Positions 10,760 to 22,187 of a stretch of 64,000 nucleotides of DNA are shown piece after piece. The notes below the pieces were generated by a model. It had not been told where the DNA came from. It worked only from the letters and a program-made list of their open reading frames with translations, and made no database searches. The DNA lies in NCBI RefSeq assembly GCF_000417875.1, contig NW_006920873.1, positions 479,067 through 543,066 of the forward strand, in the 5' to 3' direction. Every line of letters begins with the position of its first letter. The stretch's first letter is position 1. The translations under genes were made by a program, and so were the position numbers. The DNA is from Pseudozyma flocculosa PF-1. Its lineage: Eukaryota; Basidiomycota; Ustilaginomycetes; Ustilaginales; Ustilaginaceae.

Positions 10760-11027
10760 CAGAGAAGCAGGTCGAGGGCGGAAGGGAGGCCGAAGGCCAA
10801 GAGGGGGCGTGGGTCGTCTGAGAGAGGCCGGGCGGGGCCAGTCATGAGTGTGCGCTCGCTTGGCCCGGCCTGGCCCTGGCTGGTCGACCCCGCATCTGCG
10901 GACCTCGGTCGCTTGACGGCGAGCTGCAGGCAAGCCGTGGGCGGGCGAGGGCGCTGCGCATGGGCCAAGCAAAGTGGCAGAGCCAAGCAGCGTAGCCTAG
11001 GGCCCACCGCGGGCCCGAGCGCAGGCC

Positions 11028-11125
11028 NNNNNNNNNNNNNNNNNNNNNNNNNNNNNNNNNNNNNNNNNNNNNNNNNNNNNNNNNNNNNNNNNNNCTCGCC
11101 CTCGCCCTCGCCCTCGCCCTCGCCC
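11028..11125. other. Assembly gap and adjoining CTCGCC hexamer repeat
   Basis: Positions 11028-11094 are 67 Ns. The sequence resumes directly inside a tandem CTCGCC array (11095-11125, about five copies). This suggests that the gap is a collapsed simple repeat between the divergent NIPSNAP and UBC12 promoters. The N count need not equal the true length. Confidence 0.85.
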
Positions 11126-11540
11126 GCGCTCTGCTGGCCGGCCCGGTGGCCTCCACATGGCCCGCCCTCGTCTCTTCTCTCGGAACCGATGCGGGCGGGT
11201 CCACCCGCTCGCCAGAGGGCTGACAGAGGGGCACACAGCCAGAGACAGAGGCCCGCCCCAGCTGCGGCCGCCGGCTCAGCCTTCAAGCTTCCCTCTCTCT
11301 CTCTCTCTCTGACCGCCACCACCCTCAACACTCGCCACCAACGACAACACGCCGCAGCCACACAAGCGTTCCACTACCAAATCAAGCACACCGGCAGCGC
11401 ACCACGTCCCCTCGCACCGCATTCAACCCGGCCATCGTCGACCCAGCGCATCGCTAGAAGCCACGTCGCGACCAAAGCATACCCGCATCGACCAAGCCAG
11501 CTCCGCCATCCCCGCAGCCACCTCAAGTGACCCTGCCAAC

Positions 11541-12771
11541 ATGATCAAGGTGAGCGCTCACAGCTAGCATCGATCCCACCAGCACCGGCTGACGCTGCCT
11601 GCACCCTCCGTGATGCTCTCCCCTCCCCTCACCGCCCCAGATCTGGAGCATGAAAAAGGAAGAGGAGTCGGCCAAGAAAAAGAAGCCAAAGACGTCTCCA
11701 GCACAGCTCAGAGTGCAGAAGGGTGAGCTACCCACCCATCCTCGTGGCTCTCTGGCCGCTCTTGCAACTCACCGCTCCTCGCTTCTTGCCCCGCCTGCCG
11801 CCCCACCAACCTCGGCCCCTTCTGCCGCTCTGCCTCTCAGACCTGACCGAGCTCGAACTACCAAAGACGATGCGCACCGACTTCCCTGACCCGGCAGACG
11901 TCCTCAACTTTACCCTCACCATCGAGCCCGACGAGGGTGAGTGCCGTCCAGCCGAGTTCCCCCGTCCCTGTCTGGCTGGCCGCTCTGACGCTGCCCTCCT
12001 CGCTCCGCAACGTCGCCCCCCGGCCCCCCATTACCAGGCATGTACAAGTCCGGCTCCTTCTGCTTCACCTTTGCCATTAACAACAACTACCCGCACGATC
12101 CGCCAAAAGTCAAGTGCACGCAGAAGGTGAGTCGGCCGGCGCCTTCCCTGCTCTGCTGGGCCACCGGGGTCACGACACTCACCTGCCATTTCCTCGTCGT
12201 CCTCTCTCCCTGTGCCTCGCCTCGCTTCACTCGCAGATCTACCACCCCAACGTCGACCTCGAAGGCAACGTCTGCCTCAACATCCTCCGGGAAGACTGGA
12301 AGCCCGTGCTCAACCTCAACTCGGTCATGGTCGGGCTCCAGTACCTCTTCCTCGAACCCAACGCCGACGATCCGCTAAACAAGGGTGAGTGGCGGGCCAG
12401 CGATTGTGTCTGAAGCCCGGCCTCGATGCTCGGCGAGGGAGTCCGCGGCTGACCTACGGCGTATCCCGCGCTACCCCTCGTCCCAACTCGCTCTTCTGCG
12501 CCCGTCGCATCCCGCAGAGGCGGCCGAGGACCTGCGAAAGGACCGCAGCCTCTTCTCGAGCAACGTCAAGAGGTCACTGGGCGGTGGAGCAATCAGTGAG
12601 TGCCCGATCGTGCCCCCCCCCCCCCTCCCCCCCCCCATCCCATCGCTCTCCAATCCGGTCCGTGCCAGCCAACTCACCCTCGTCCGTCTGCCTCCTCTCC
12701 TCGCTTTCCGGGCAACGTCTTTTCTGCGGCGCGCAGAGGGAGTCACGTACGACAAGGTGCTAGCAAAGTGA
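11541..12771 (+). CDS. UBC12: NEDD8-conjugating enzyme E2, UBC12
   Basis: Seven exons are read: 11541-11549, 11641-11722, 11841-11936, 12038-12126, 12237-12384, 12518-12595 and 12737-12771 (178 residues, human UBE2M 183). Exon 1 encodes only MIK. The start [18 protein letters not shown] is the UBC12-specific N-terminal extension that docks the NEDD8 E1. The UBC fold follows: [46 protein letters not shown] with catalytic C105, then [26 protein letters not shown]. It transfers NEDD8 to cullins and so activates cullin-RING ubiquitin ligases. All conserved residues are present. Intron 6 contains a long C tract (about 12610-12636), which weakens exact base counts there but not the frame. It is convergent with the MPP-alpha gene. 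Confidence 0.96.
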
Positions 12772-13303
12772 CGCACGCACCTCCTTCGACCGACACCGCC
12801 AGCCCGTCTACCCTTGTCCGGTCACCTGGGAGCGTCTGATCGAAAGGGAAAAGACGGTATGCGACTCTCTAATGCGACTCGCTGTTTCCACCCTCGTCCT
12901 TTGCTCGACGCCGGAGACGCCACCCGGCTACGTCGACTGTGCTGCTCCCGTGGGCGTGAGCGGATGTTGCGAGTGGCGAGCGAAGAGACTGACGAGCAGA
13001 GCGGATCGAGGATACAGGGAGCGAGCACGAGCGAGCGAGCGATCCGGATGTGGTTGGTCGAGTCGGAAGCAAGGGGTGTGGTTGTCGATCCATGGCATGG
13101 TTTGGCATGCAGACGGTGAGGGTGAGGGTGAGGGGGAGGGGGAGGGGGAGGGTGGCGAGTGGGATCTATCTAGGCCTGAGTGGTGAGGTACGCCACCGAC
13201 CTCTCCCTCTCGCACAAGATGCACAAGAGGAAGGAAGGGGCGGGGGAGTGGTTCCGATGCGATGCGATAGGGGGGGGGGGGGGGGGCACGCAGATGGCCA
13301 TCA
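12772..13303. other. Convergent intergenic region with G-rich arrays
   Basis: This stretch lies between the UBC12 stop and the MPP-alpha stop. It contains a GGTGAG to GGGGAG minisatellite (13115-13152) and a 17-G homopolymer (13270-13286) that would read as a C17 run in the MPP-alpha 3' UTR. I see no gene. Confidence 0.75.
13115..13152. repeat. GGTGAG/GGGGAG minisatellite
   Basis: Three GGTGAG units grade into three GGGGAG units. The four or more G-runs make the plus strand a candidate G-quadruplex former. That is inference from the pattern only. Confidence 0.8.
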
Positions 13304-15451
13304 TCAAGCCGACAAACCAGCCGACGAGGAAGCGGGGACGCCCAACCCCCTCCTAGCGAGGAGATCGCGCACGTCGCCAAGACCATCGAGCTGTCCCTGC
13401 GCGACGACAGTCGCCTGCCCGCTGCCGAGACCGTGGTTGAGGACGACGTTGGCCTTCTGCGGCCTCAGCACGCGCGTCGCGACGCGGTGCAGCACCTCGA
13501 GGTCGACGCGGTCGATGCGCTCGCACATTTCCTCGACCGAGACCTTTTTGCCGTGCGCCTGGATCTGCCGCCCCAGGTCCTCGACCTCGACCAGCCGGCT
13601 CTCGAGCGCCATGACCAGGCTGCTCTTGAGCTGGTTCTTGGCGCGCGCCAGCTCGGCCGCCGTCACGCTGCCCTGGTACAGCCCCGAGGTGCACAGCTCC
13701 AGCTCGCGCGCAATGACGTGCACGATGCTGCCGTTGAACGACGGGTGCACCGAGGCTGCGATGCCAAACAGGCCCGAGTCGGCGTAGCAGTGGTGGAAAG
13801 CGGCGCAGTAGTCGACGGCGTGGTGCTGGTTGAGCACGTTGGTGTACAGCCGGCTGTACATGCCCTTGCCCGGCCCGCCCGCGCTGAAGCTGCCGCCGCC
13901 GCCCAGCAGGATCTGCAGCGTGGCCAGCGCGTAGATGTCGTCGTCGTGGATCGAGAGGCCCTCAAAGGCCACGTAGACGTGCGTGAACTCGAGGTCGTCG
14001 CGCGGCAGGTACAGCTCGCCGCCCGTGTACTGCGCCTTGGCGCCCGCCAGCTCCGACGATGCCGATGCAGAGAGCGACGACACCTGCTGCGCCTTGCGAG
14101 ACGCGGCCGTTGAAAAGTCGGCCGATCCGGACGACGACGATGCAGACGACGACGACGACGACGACGACGAGGGCGACGAGAAGAGCGACGACTGGCTGCT
14201 GCTGCCACTACTGCTCGCACTGCTGGTGCTGTTGCTGCGGGTGACGCTGCTGCGCGGGTTGGTGCTGCTGCTGCTGCTGCTGGCCGAGGGCTGGATGTGC
14301 CCAAACAGCTTCTCGCTCAGCTCAACGAGCTGCTCGTGGGGCATGCCGGCGCCGGCGACGACGATCCTGTCGGGAGTGTACCAGGTCTTCATAAAGTTGC
14401 GCAGGTTGTCGGCCGTCATGGCCTCGAGGCTCTCGATGGGGCAGAGGAGCGGGTTGCCCAGCGTGTTGCCCGAATAGGCGACCGTGTGAAGCAGCTCGGG
14501 CAGGATCATCTCGGGCTTGTTCCAGATCTCGGAGATTTCGTAGGCCGCCGCCTCGCGCTGTACGTCGAGCTCCTGCGGCGAGAGGAGCGGGTTGAGAATC
14601 GTGTCGGCCAGGATCGAGAGGACAGCGGGGACGTCCTTGTTGAACACCGACGACTGGTACATGATCGTCTCGCGCGACGACGAGCACATGACGTTGCCGC
14701 CGAGCGCTTCGATCTCGGACGTCATTTGGTCTGATGTCCGATTCGTGGTGCTCTGTCGAAGGCGCGCAGGAGGACAAGCAGGGTCGAGTAGATGGAAGAG
14801 GGGGGGTAGGGTGAAGACAGGAGGGGACCGCTGGTCAGCTATCTTGAGCTCGCCCGTTACTAGCCCGTGCCACCTGAAACCACCGCCACTGCGACTCACC
14901 TTGAACGCCATACGGTCGAGGAGGTGGCTGACGCCGCTCTCGCCGGGCACCCAGGCCCTCTCGAGCCGCGAGCCAGTGTCGACGTAGACGCCGACGGCCG
15001 AGAAGTGGCCGGGCGTCGCCTCGGTAGCAACGCGGACCTTGTTGGGGAGAGTCGTGACATCAATGAGCGCAGAAGTGGGGATGACCGACGACTGGTTGAA
15101 GCCGGCTGATTGGCTGCCGAGCGTAGACAGGCCCCGGGACTGTAGCTGGCTCAGCAGTGATGAGGTGTGCGATGGGCGAGATGTCCCGACGCTGCTGGTA
15201 CTGGTGCTGGTGCTGATGCTGCTGTTGGATCTTGCTGACGGTGTCCCTTGCGCCGGATGGGAGGAGAAAGATGCGTGTGTCGATGCTGACTGGGAAGGAC
15301 TCCGTAGTGCTAGGCTCGAGGCGGTCTTGGGCTGGGACGAGATTTGCCGTGCTAGCGATGGTGTGGCGGCGGCAGCGACGGTGGGTGCCTTTGCTCTTGC
15401 GAGATGCCTTGCGGCGGCCGATGTGGTTGATGTCAATGCTGTCAGCCTCAT
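13304..15451 (-). CDS. Mitochondrial processing peptidase alpha subunit
   Basis: Two exons are read: 15451-14900 and 14752-13304 (666 residues). The protein starts MRLTALTSTTSAAARHLARAK, a clear matrix-targeting presequence, followed by a long Ser/Ala/Thr-rich stretch. The M16 peptidase core begins near TTLPNKVRVATE. It continues with VYVDTGSRLE, HLLDRMAFK, then across the intron STTNRTSDQM and IEALGGN. The alpha-specific glycine-rich loop ILLGGGGSFSAGGPGKGM (about residues 465-482) is intact. The HxxEH zinc motif of the beta subunit is absent, as expected. With MPP-beta it removes presequences from imported proteins in the matrix. The family is usually 480-570 residues. The extra length comes from the N-terminal spacer and an 80-residue serine-rich insertion (14033-14284). 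Confidence 0.95.
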   Translation of the reverse strand: MRLTALTSTTSAAARHLARAKAPTVAAAATPSLARQISSQPKTASSLALRSPSQSASTHASFSSHPAQGTPSARSNSSISTSTSTSSVGTSRPSHTSSLLSQLQSRGLSTLGSQSAGFNQSSVIPTSALIDVTTLPNKVRVATEATPGHFSAVGVYVDTGSRLERAWVPGESGVSHLLDRMAFKVSRSGGGFRWHGLVTGELKIADQRSPPVFTLPPLFHLLDPACPPARLRQSTTNRTSDQMTSEIEALGGNVMCSSSRETIMYQSSVFNKDVPAVLSILADTILNPLLSPQELDVQREAAAYEISEIWNKPEMILPELLHTVAYSGNTLGNPLLCPIESLEAMTADNLRNFMKTWYTPDRIVVAGAGMPHEQLVELSEKLFGHIQPSASSSSSSTNPRSSVTRSNSTSSASSSGSSSQSSLFSSPSSSSSSSSSASSSSGSADFSTAASRKAQQVSSLSASASSELAGAKAQYTGGELYLPRDDLEFTHVYVAFEGLSIHDDDIYALATLQILLGGGGSFSAGGPGKGMYSRLYTNVLNQHHAVDYCAAFHHCYADSGLFGIAASVHPSFNGSIVHVIARELELCTSGLYQGSVTAAELARAKNQLKSSLVMALESRLVEVEDLGRQIQAHGKKVSVEEMCERIDRVDLEVLHRVATRVLRPQKANVVLNHGLGSGQATVVAQGQLDGLGDVRDLLARRGLGVPASSSAGLSA
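14033..14284 (-). repeat. Serine-rich insertion coded in MPP-alpha
   Basis: About 84 codons (residues 341-424) between HIQPS and YTGGELYLP encode mostly Ser and Ala, with runs of GCTGCTG and GACGACG on the plus strand. It falls at the linker between the two M16 halves, where an exposed loop would be tolerated. Frame is kept on both sides, so it is an insertion and not an error. Confidence 0.85.
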
Positions 15452-16707
15452 TGCAGATGATGCGAGTATTGAATAGACCTGCGTAGGGGGTCTGGGGAGA
15501 TGGAGGGGAGTTGGAAGAGCAGCCAAGGCGGTGGTGGCGAGCAGAGAGGAAGGCGTGGAGGGAGTGCACCCTGCCTGCCTGGTTCTCTCTGCCTGCACGT
15601 CGGTTTGCGCCCAACGCCGCCCGGACTCGCCCTCGGCCTTCAGTGAGCTTCTCCCGACTTCCGACTGGCGCGGCGTCGTGGCGGCCAGGAGGCCAGACAC
15701 GATCACGCAGGCTGGCAGGCAGGCCAGGCAGTGCGGAACACTCTCTCGGCCGACAACCCGCTCCTTGCCCTCCCTCTCTCGCCCCCCGAGCCCATCATGC
15801 CCACCGCCGAGTCGCATCTCTCTCGTGCTCCTGTATGGGCATGCAATCGACCAGGTGAGTAGCGGGGGCTCGAACCCACCTCTGTACGCTTGCCACCTCA
15901 CACTCCACAAGCTCTTTGAGCGACAAGCGATCAGGCGGCCATGGACAGTACAGGCCGAGACGATTACGCCACAATTTAGAAGCGTCTTTTTGGCATCGTC
16001 TCCGCAACTCGCTCGCCGCGACATCTGGCATCGCGCTTCGTCCTCTCACCAAGCGCCAGCCATTCGAGAACAACCAGGATGCTGAGTTCAGCTGGCTCTG
16101 CACAGGGCACGAGTTCGACGATGGAGGTCGGGTCCCCGCATCGGGTCCCCGACAGAGATGCAGTACACGGAGAGGTATCGACGGGAAGAACATGCTGCGG
16201 ACTACAAGCAGAGAAGCAGGGAATGAAGGAAACACAGCGAGAGAGTGTGGATGGGGCTTGTGTGGGTGGCAGGATGCTGCTGGGACCGGGGCAAGGAGGG
16301 GTAGGGTCAAGGTTATGCAGAAAGAGTGTGGCAGTATGCGTTGCGCCGGCCAAGGCTCGAAGCGGGGCCATGGCGCCCGTCGAGAAATGGTGGCAGCAGC
16401 AGCACCCGGAAGCAGAGCAAGAGGGCGGCAAGGGAGCGAGAGAGAGTGTGTGTTTGCGAGAGAGTAGGAGAGAGAGAGAGCGTGGTGGCCGAGTGAGGCC
16501 GGGACAGGAAGCGAAAGTGTCTGTGGGAGGGTGCCGCGAGGCGGGCGAGCGCGACGGAGACGAAGCCACCGCCCAATGGGTGGCTTTCGTCGAGGCGTGG
16601 GCAGGGGATGCTGGAAACAGAGGCCCTTCTCCGAGGAGCCGGAATGCGATGGAAGCACAAGAGACGAGAGGGAAGCCGGACCGCGACGATGGGGACGGCC
16701 AAGGCCA
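15452..16707. other. Intergenic region, MPP-alpha promoter and hydrolase 3' side
   Basis: Both flanking genes run leftward, so this 1.25 kb holds the MPP-alpha promoter and the 3' end of the hydrolase. GA-rich purine tracts occur at about 16425-16500. A TCGAACC word near 15872 resembles a tRNA B box but no cloverleaf forms. No gene is supported. Confidence 0.65.
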
Positions 16708-18429
16708 TCACCAGTGCGGGTAGAGCTGGAACGGCCGCCACTCCTCGGCGTGGTCCCAGTAGGGCCTGCGCAGGATGCGCTCGCCGTCGGCGTCCGTGTC
16801 CCACTCGTCGGGGCTGCCAACGGGGATGATCTCGCCGTACGACAGCTTGCGGCGGATGACGCTCTCGTCGATCGGCTTAGCCCGGAGCGCCGACGAATAC
16901 GAGGGGCCAGCTGCGACGGCAGCGGCGCCGGCGTCAAACGAGGGTCGCTGGCTGCCAGCGAAGCCGCCAAAGTCGAAGTCTTCGCGCGGCACGACGGGCG
17001 TGCTGAGGACCGAGGTGCACACCGAGCCGGCATCGCTGAGCGAGTCGTCGTGGTCAAAGAGCGAGGCCTTGGATCCGTCGCTGAGCGAGCTGATGTTGGA
17101 GCTGTAGGAGCGCATGCGGCGGTACCGGCTGCCCACGTAGGCGGGCGAGCGCTGGCACATCCACTTGACGTTGTCGTCGATGACAGTGATGCGGCCCGCC
17201 AGGTCCTCGGCCTCGACCTTGGCCTTGCGGTAGACGACGTGCTGGCAGACGGGGTACATTTCAAAGCGCTTGTCGTCGGCGCCCACGTTGCGGAACCACT
17301 TGAGCGTGGCGGGGATGTCGACGACGCGGTCCTGCGAGCCCATCTGGACGTAGGACGGGTGCTTGATCGTCGACGCGGCGGCGTTGATGGCCACCATGGC
17401 CTCGTCGATGCAAAACAGGTGCCCGATGCGGAACGCGCCCTGGTGGCTGCGCTTGTCCTGGTTGATGAGGGCGTCGTACACCTTTGGGTCCCGGTCGACC
17501 GACTTCTTGTGCGGCACCATGAGCTCGAACCGGCCCATGCGGAAGATCCTCTCGGCGATCCAGGCACCGACGCGGAGCCCCTTGGAGATGGGCACGTACC
17601 GCAGGTTGTGGTTGACGACGGGGCCGACTCCGATGATGCCGTCGATGGGGATCTCGTCGGGATCGCTCTCGTCCTCGCGCAGCGACGCCGGGTAGTGGAC
17701 GGCGTAGGAAAAGGCGACCAGACCGCCAAACGACAGCCCGAGCATGAACGTCTTGCGCCTCTCGGTCTTGGTCAGCTTGAAGCCAGGCCCGACCTCGGCG
17801 TCGTCGCGCCGCGCAACGTCGTGCAGGACGGCTCGGAGGCCCGCCGTATAGCCAGACATGTGCCGTTGGTAGACGTGGATTCCAGACGAGTAGCCGTGCG
17901 AGGGCAGGTCCGGGACCAGGAGTCGGAAGCCGGAATCGAGGTAGCGGCGGCACTGGCTTGCGAGCGTTCCAGAGTGGACTCCCGTTCCGTGGCTGGCAGA
18001 GGGGAGGTGGTCGAGCAGGCAGGCGTGCAAGTCAGAAAGGATCGATCAAACGGAGCTGGGCCACGGGCACCAGCACCAAAGACAACCAGGCAAGGGCAGG
18101 GCCAGGCGACGCTCGACGCGTCCCTTTTGTTGCTGCGGATCCAGCGCTACTCACACAAAGATCATGTCTGCGCGCCTTCCGGTCATCTGCATCGCAGCGG
18201 GGTCCTGCCAGACCTGGTACCAGACCCAGTCCTTTCCGTTGGGCATCATGACCTTGTGGAACTGCACGTCGATCCCGGGGTTCTCGTAGAGGCGCTTCTC
18301 CATGGGCGAAAAGGGGATCGACCATCGCCCGTACGAACGGTCTTGAGGCTCATAGGCTCCGATCGCCGTGGCAAAGGGCTCGCCCCAGACGTCCCAGATG
18401 AGGCTTGCAACTCGAGAGAGCGACAGCAT
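16708..18429 (-). CDS. Serine hydrolase, monoacylglycerol-lipase-like
   Basis: Two exons are read: 18429-18155 and 17992-16708 (519 residues). An alpha/beta hydrolase of the Hydrolase_4 (S33) type is visible. The oxyanion-hole motif HGTGVHSG is at 93-100, the nucleophile elbow GLSFGG has S179, the acid lies in GSQDRVVD (D313), and the catalytic His is in CQHVVYRK (H343). The order and spacing match monoglyceride lipases such as yeast Yju3. The likely reaction is hydrolysis of a monoacylglycerol or similar lipid ester, but substrate is not provable from sequence. Residues 380-519 are an extra tail, Ser/Asp-rich and ending in a tryptophan-rich block (PYWDHAEEWRPFQLYPHW). No signal peptide or certain membrane helix. 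A CCA-repeat leader lies directly before the ATG. Confidence 0.85.
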
Positions 18430-18440
18430 CGTTGCTGGCT

Positions 18441-18460
18441 GTGGTGGTGGTGGTGGTGGT
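18441..18460. repeat. GTG/CAC tract just before hydrolase start codon
   Basis: Six to seven GTG units on the plus strand read as CCACCA in the hydrolase mRNA, ending about 12 bases upstream of the ATG at 18429. This position is inside the 5' leader. Confidence 0.82.
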
Positions 18461-21400
18461 GCTGGTGTACGGGGAGGGGTTCGTACGGAGCGGCACAGCG
18501 ATCTTCAAATGGCTTGAGCTTCTAGCCAGCCGTGGGTGGTATATGAGGGGGGGGGGATTGTGTGCGCGTGGAGTGGTTGTCCGATGGCGGGGGAGCGCTT
18601 GCGCTTGCCTGTGATGGGGAGGAGTGCTGGTCTACGGCTTGATGACGGCTCGAAGCTCCCGACCTGGCGGTATCTTATACCTTTAAGCAGGTAGCGCTTG
18701 GATTCGCGAGATAGAAAGGCAATGCACGTCTTCAGCCGAAGGACGAGCGGCTGCAGTAGACTTCTTGCCGCTTGGGAGCGCTGCAGAGAAAGACCGTGTT
18801 CCTGTTCTCGATTCCCCATCCAAGCTTCAAGCGAACGAAGTGTCGACGGCGGCACGGTGCGCAGCGGTTGCGTAGATGCCGTGATACGATTGGCGAACAG
18901 AAGGAGGAGCCGGAAGGCTGGGTGCGTTGCCAAGGAGGTGCAGTGGCGGATGTCGGAGCGGCAGGTGTCTGAGATCGGTTTCGCTCGGGCCCAGCAAGCG
19001 AGATCGATTCGAGGCAGACCGGAAGGGGGAGAAGGGAGCCGGGCGGACAAAGAGAGCGTGGTGAAGCGCGAAGAGACAGTAGGTTGCGAAGGCCAGAGTG
19101 GAAGGCCGCGGCGGAGTCAAGCTGGTGGACAGGGGAAAGAGGCGTGTGAGAGAGGGAGAGGAGGGGGTGGACGAGGAGGAGAGGGAGAGGGAGAGGACAA
19201 GGAAGGACACACGGGACGGAGGACAGAATGGTGGTGGCGGAAGGCACCAATCAAGCCGGGGCAGGCCAAGGTCAATGGCAGGCAACGAGCGTCGCCGACT
19301 GCCTCCGCCGCTGCGGTTTACTGTAGCTCGGCAGCCATCCATGAGACTACGATTGGAACCATCTTCATTGATTGCGCTCTACTTGCAGTTCGCTTGCCGG
19401 CCGGTCTCGGCGCCGCCCGTCTAGGATTAGGATGATCCCCTCCAGATCAGCCGAAACCTGTGTATGTATGACACCTAGGGTACCTTGAAGACGATGCTGT
19501 CCTGAGGCAGCGGGAGGAGTCAAAGTGTCAGCCAAGATCGCAGAGCGGGAGAGGGCCAGTTGACAGCATCGAAGTGGCGCTGTTGTGTCAGGATACGAGG
19601 TGCCCTGGAAACTCTGCGAGGGAACCCATCTGCACCCCGTCTGTCCTGACTGCCGCCCTGTAGCTACGACGGACGGCTCTCCGCCCCGCCTTGCTCCGTA
19701 CGTGCGTGGAGCGCGAAAGCGACGGAGCGGCTAGGATGGCCAAGGCAACGCGCCGATACTTACTCACGTTGCGAGACCAGGCGCCCGGCACATGCTGAAG
19801 CTCCTGCGCCGACTCGCAAGCACGGTGCGTCCTGGACCTTAGCCCCCCCCTTGGCTGCGAAGCTAGTGCAGCCCCTGTAGCATCGTGGGCGTCCTCCAAG
19901 GGGATGGGCAAATTTAGCTCACAGCTGCCTCGCAGGCGCCGAGGGGGGGAGGCAACGGGCTGGCCTTCAGCACGGCCAGTGCGTCTGCCTGGACATAGCG
20001 AGGGCAGGGTTGACCGACGCTCTAAGCTGGACTCTGCGCCGACGCATTGTCTTGCTTTGGGTCGCCAGCGGCCAGCGGCGGCGAGGATCGCAGCAGCGGG
20101 CAGGAAGCGTGTAGGAGTCTAAGAGTAGCAGCCTCAACTTTCCCATCGATGTGCCGAGACTGGGGAGGCTCTCTGGGCGCCAGACCGACGAGGTGCAGAC
20201 GGCTGGGCGGGCGTGCTGGACCTTGGCCTTCGACGAGAGGATCGCGGCTGATGTCGGTGTGCGGCTCAAGCTGTGGAACGACGACGGGCGATGTTTGGCT
20301 CGAGCTCTGACCATCCGGAATCTGGACATAGAGGGGAATGAGGGGAGGGGCACAAGGGGCCCAGGCCGAGGAGCGCAGGAGGGCGGCGGACAGAATCCAG
20401 GTGTAGTACGTGTGACGGGACAGGTCAAAGAGAAGCGCCTGGCTGCTGCCGCCGCAGCTCTTGACACGCAGCCGAAGGAGCGCGCTCCTGCCTCAGCCTG
20501 CCAGTCGGCACGCCAGGGGTCGAGACGTCGATGCCGGGAGTGCGACACACCCACCTCCAGATGCCTTTGGACCAAATACAGTAGCTGCTCCTGCGTCTGC
20601 GGTTGGCCCCGACGCTCGCTACCGCTGCAGGCGGTGCAGTGAGCGAGCACGCTCTCTGCCGCCGTTTGGAGACGAAACTGCAAGCAAGAAAAGAGAGGAG
20701 GGTCTGATTGATCGTCTGAGACGAGACGGTCGTCGCGCCCTCCCGGACACTACATCTGCGACCGTACATATCCACCACCCTGCCTGCCGACGGCGGCCGC
20801 ACGTTGGCTTCAGACAAGGTCTTGGTTGGCCAGGCCAAGAAAGCAAGCAAGCAAGGGCTGCGGACCCCCTTGGTCATCGATGCGAGTCACTTGGTACGGG
20901 GGGTCAACGATCTGCCGTCGCGGTCCGTGTCAGCCCCGTGCAAATAGATCGGCAGGCGGGGGAGCAGCCAGCAGGCGCCTGCTGCCTGGAATGTCGTTGA
21001 CAGCTGCAGGCCGCGCTGCGAAATGCGTTGCGCTGGCGAGCGGGGCGTACGCTTTGCCAGCCTGCCAAGCTGAGCTTTGAGGTGCGCGCCAGGCCTGACC
21101 TGTCCAGCAGCGCTACGTCGCTTGGGCGTCGCCTTGACACGTCCGCCCAAGCAGATCGGCCAGCTGTACGCAAAATGATTTTTTTTCTTCCCCTGCACAT
21201 CTCGGAGACTTATGGGGATATGCAGCGTGTACGTAGGCTTTGCCGCCTGAGATTCCTGCGCGGCCTGCGGCTGTCGGTGCGGATCAGCTGCGCGGGATCG
21301 CCCTTGCTTCTGGCGCAACCGGCCGCCGTGCTGCAGTGCCCGCAACGCCCATCGCCGACGGAGGTGCGGCTGGCTGGCATGGACGCACCGTCCCAGCAAG

Positions 21401-22159
21401 ATCACGGACACTACTCCCCCTCAGCTGGTGCCGGACCCCAAGCAGAGCACCGGCTCACCTGCAGCAAACGAGGATGTGGGGAAACGGGCGCCCACCTTGC
21501 TGCCCCTGCCGCTCGCGAGCCTTGCTGCCAGCCTACGCTACGGTCGCCTTGCCAGGCCTACAGCACAACGGCAAACGACGGCAGCGCGGAAAAGGCCTGC
21601 CTGCCTGCAACGTCGACGACAACCCGAACTTCCGGGTCCGGGGCCGGGGCGGCTGCCCCTCAAGCATTCTCCGGCATCAGGCCTTCGGCGCGTCGTCTGC
21701 CTCTGCCCCTCCCAAGATCAAACCCTCATGGCAGCGACTAGAGCCATATACGTTCAAAGTACCTAAATCGTACGTCGTCGCTGTCCGTGGTCGAGATCGA
21801 GAAGTCACCCTACCTGTCCCCGGTGGCTCGAGGGATGTGCAGCAGCGTGGGCCGTCGCCGCTGCGGTTCCGACTCACTTCCTTCGTCTCAATTTAAACGG
21901 GTAAACGACGCTAGTCTGGTCCTTAGCTCGAAAGTCGACATGGACTGCCATCAAAATCTATTCGTCTGAGAAAATATCTCTTCAGTACGTACTGCACCAC
22001 GCTTTGCGCGTCCTTCGAGTTCTTCTCCCGATCACGACCGGTATCGGTACCCTCTCTTGCTCGCCCTGCCATGAGAGGCTTTTCGCCTCCGTTCGTCGAT
22101 CGCGGCAGATTACCGAGTCCGCGGCTTCCATCATCGTAGAGCGCTTCGGTCGGGTCGGG

Positions 22160-22187
22160 TCGGTCGCTCGGTTCGAGGAGCGACCGA
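22160..22187. repeat. Perfect 10-bp inverted repeat
   Basis: TCGGTCGCTC is followed after an 8-base loop by its exact reverse complement GAGCGACCGA. It is the cleanest stem seen in gene-poor region 1. There is no U tract or adjacent gene end, so a terminator role is unlikely. Confidence 0.7.

Noticed and set aside
15846..15990. Possible tRNA gene on the minus strand (GGTTCGAGCCC B box)
   Set aside because: The B-box word is present, but the T stem has mismatches. No 5' acceptor strand pairs with CTACTCACC and no A box sits at the right distance.
16531..18525. 664-codon frame on the plus strand
   Set aside because: It is antisense to the hydrolase, which has an intact catalytic triad. The antisense product is compositionally biased with no motif.
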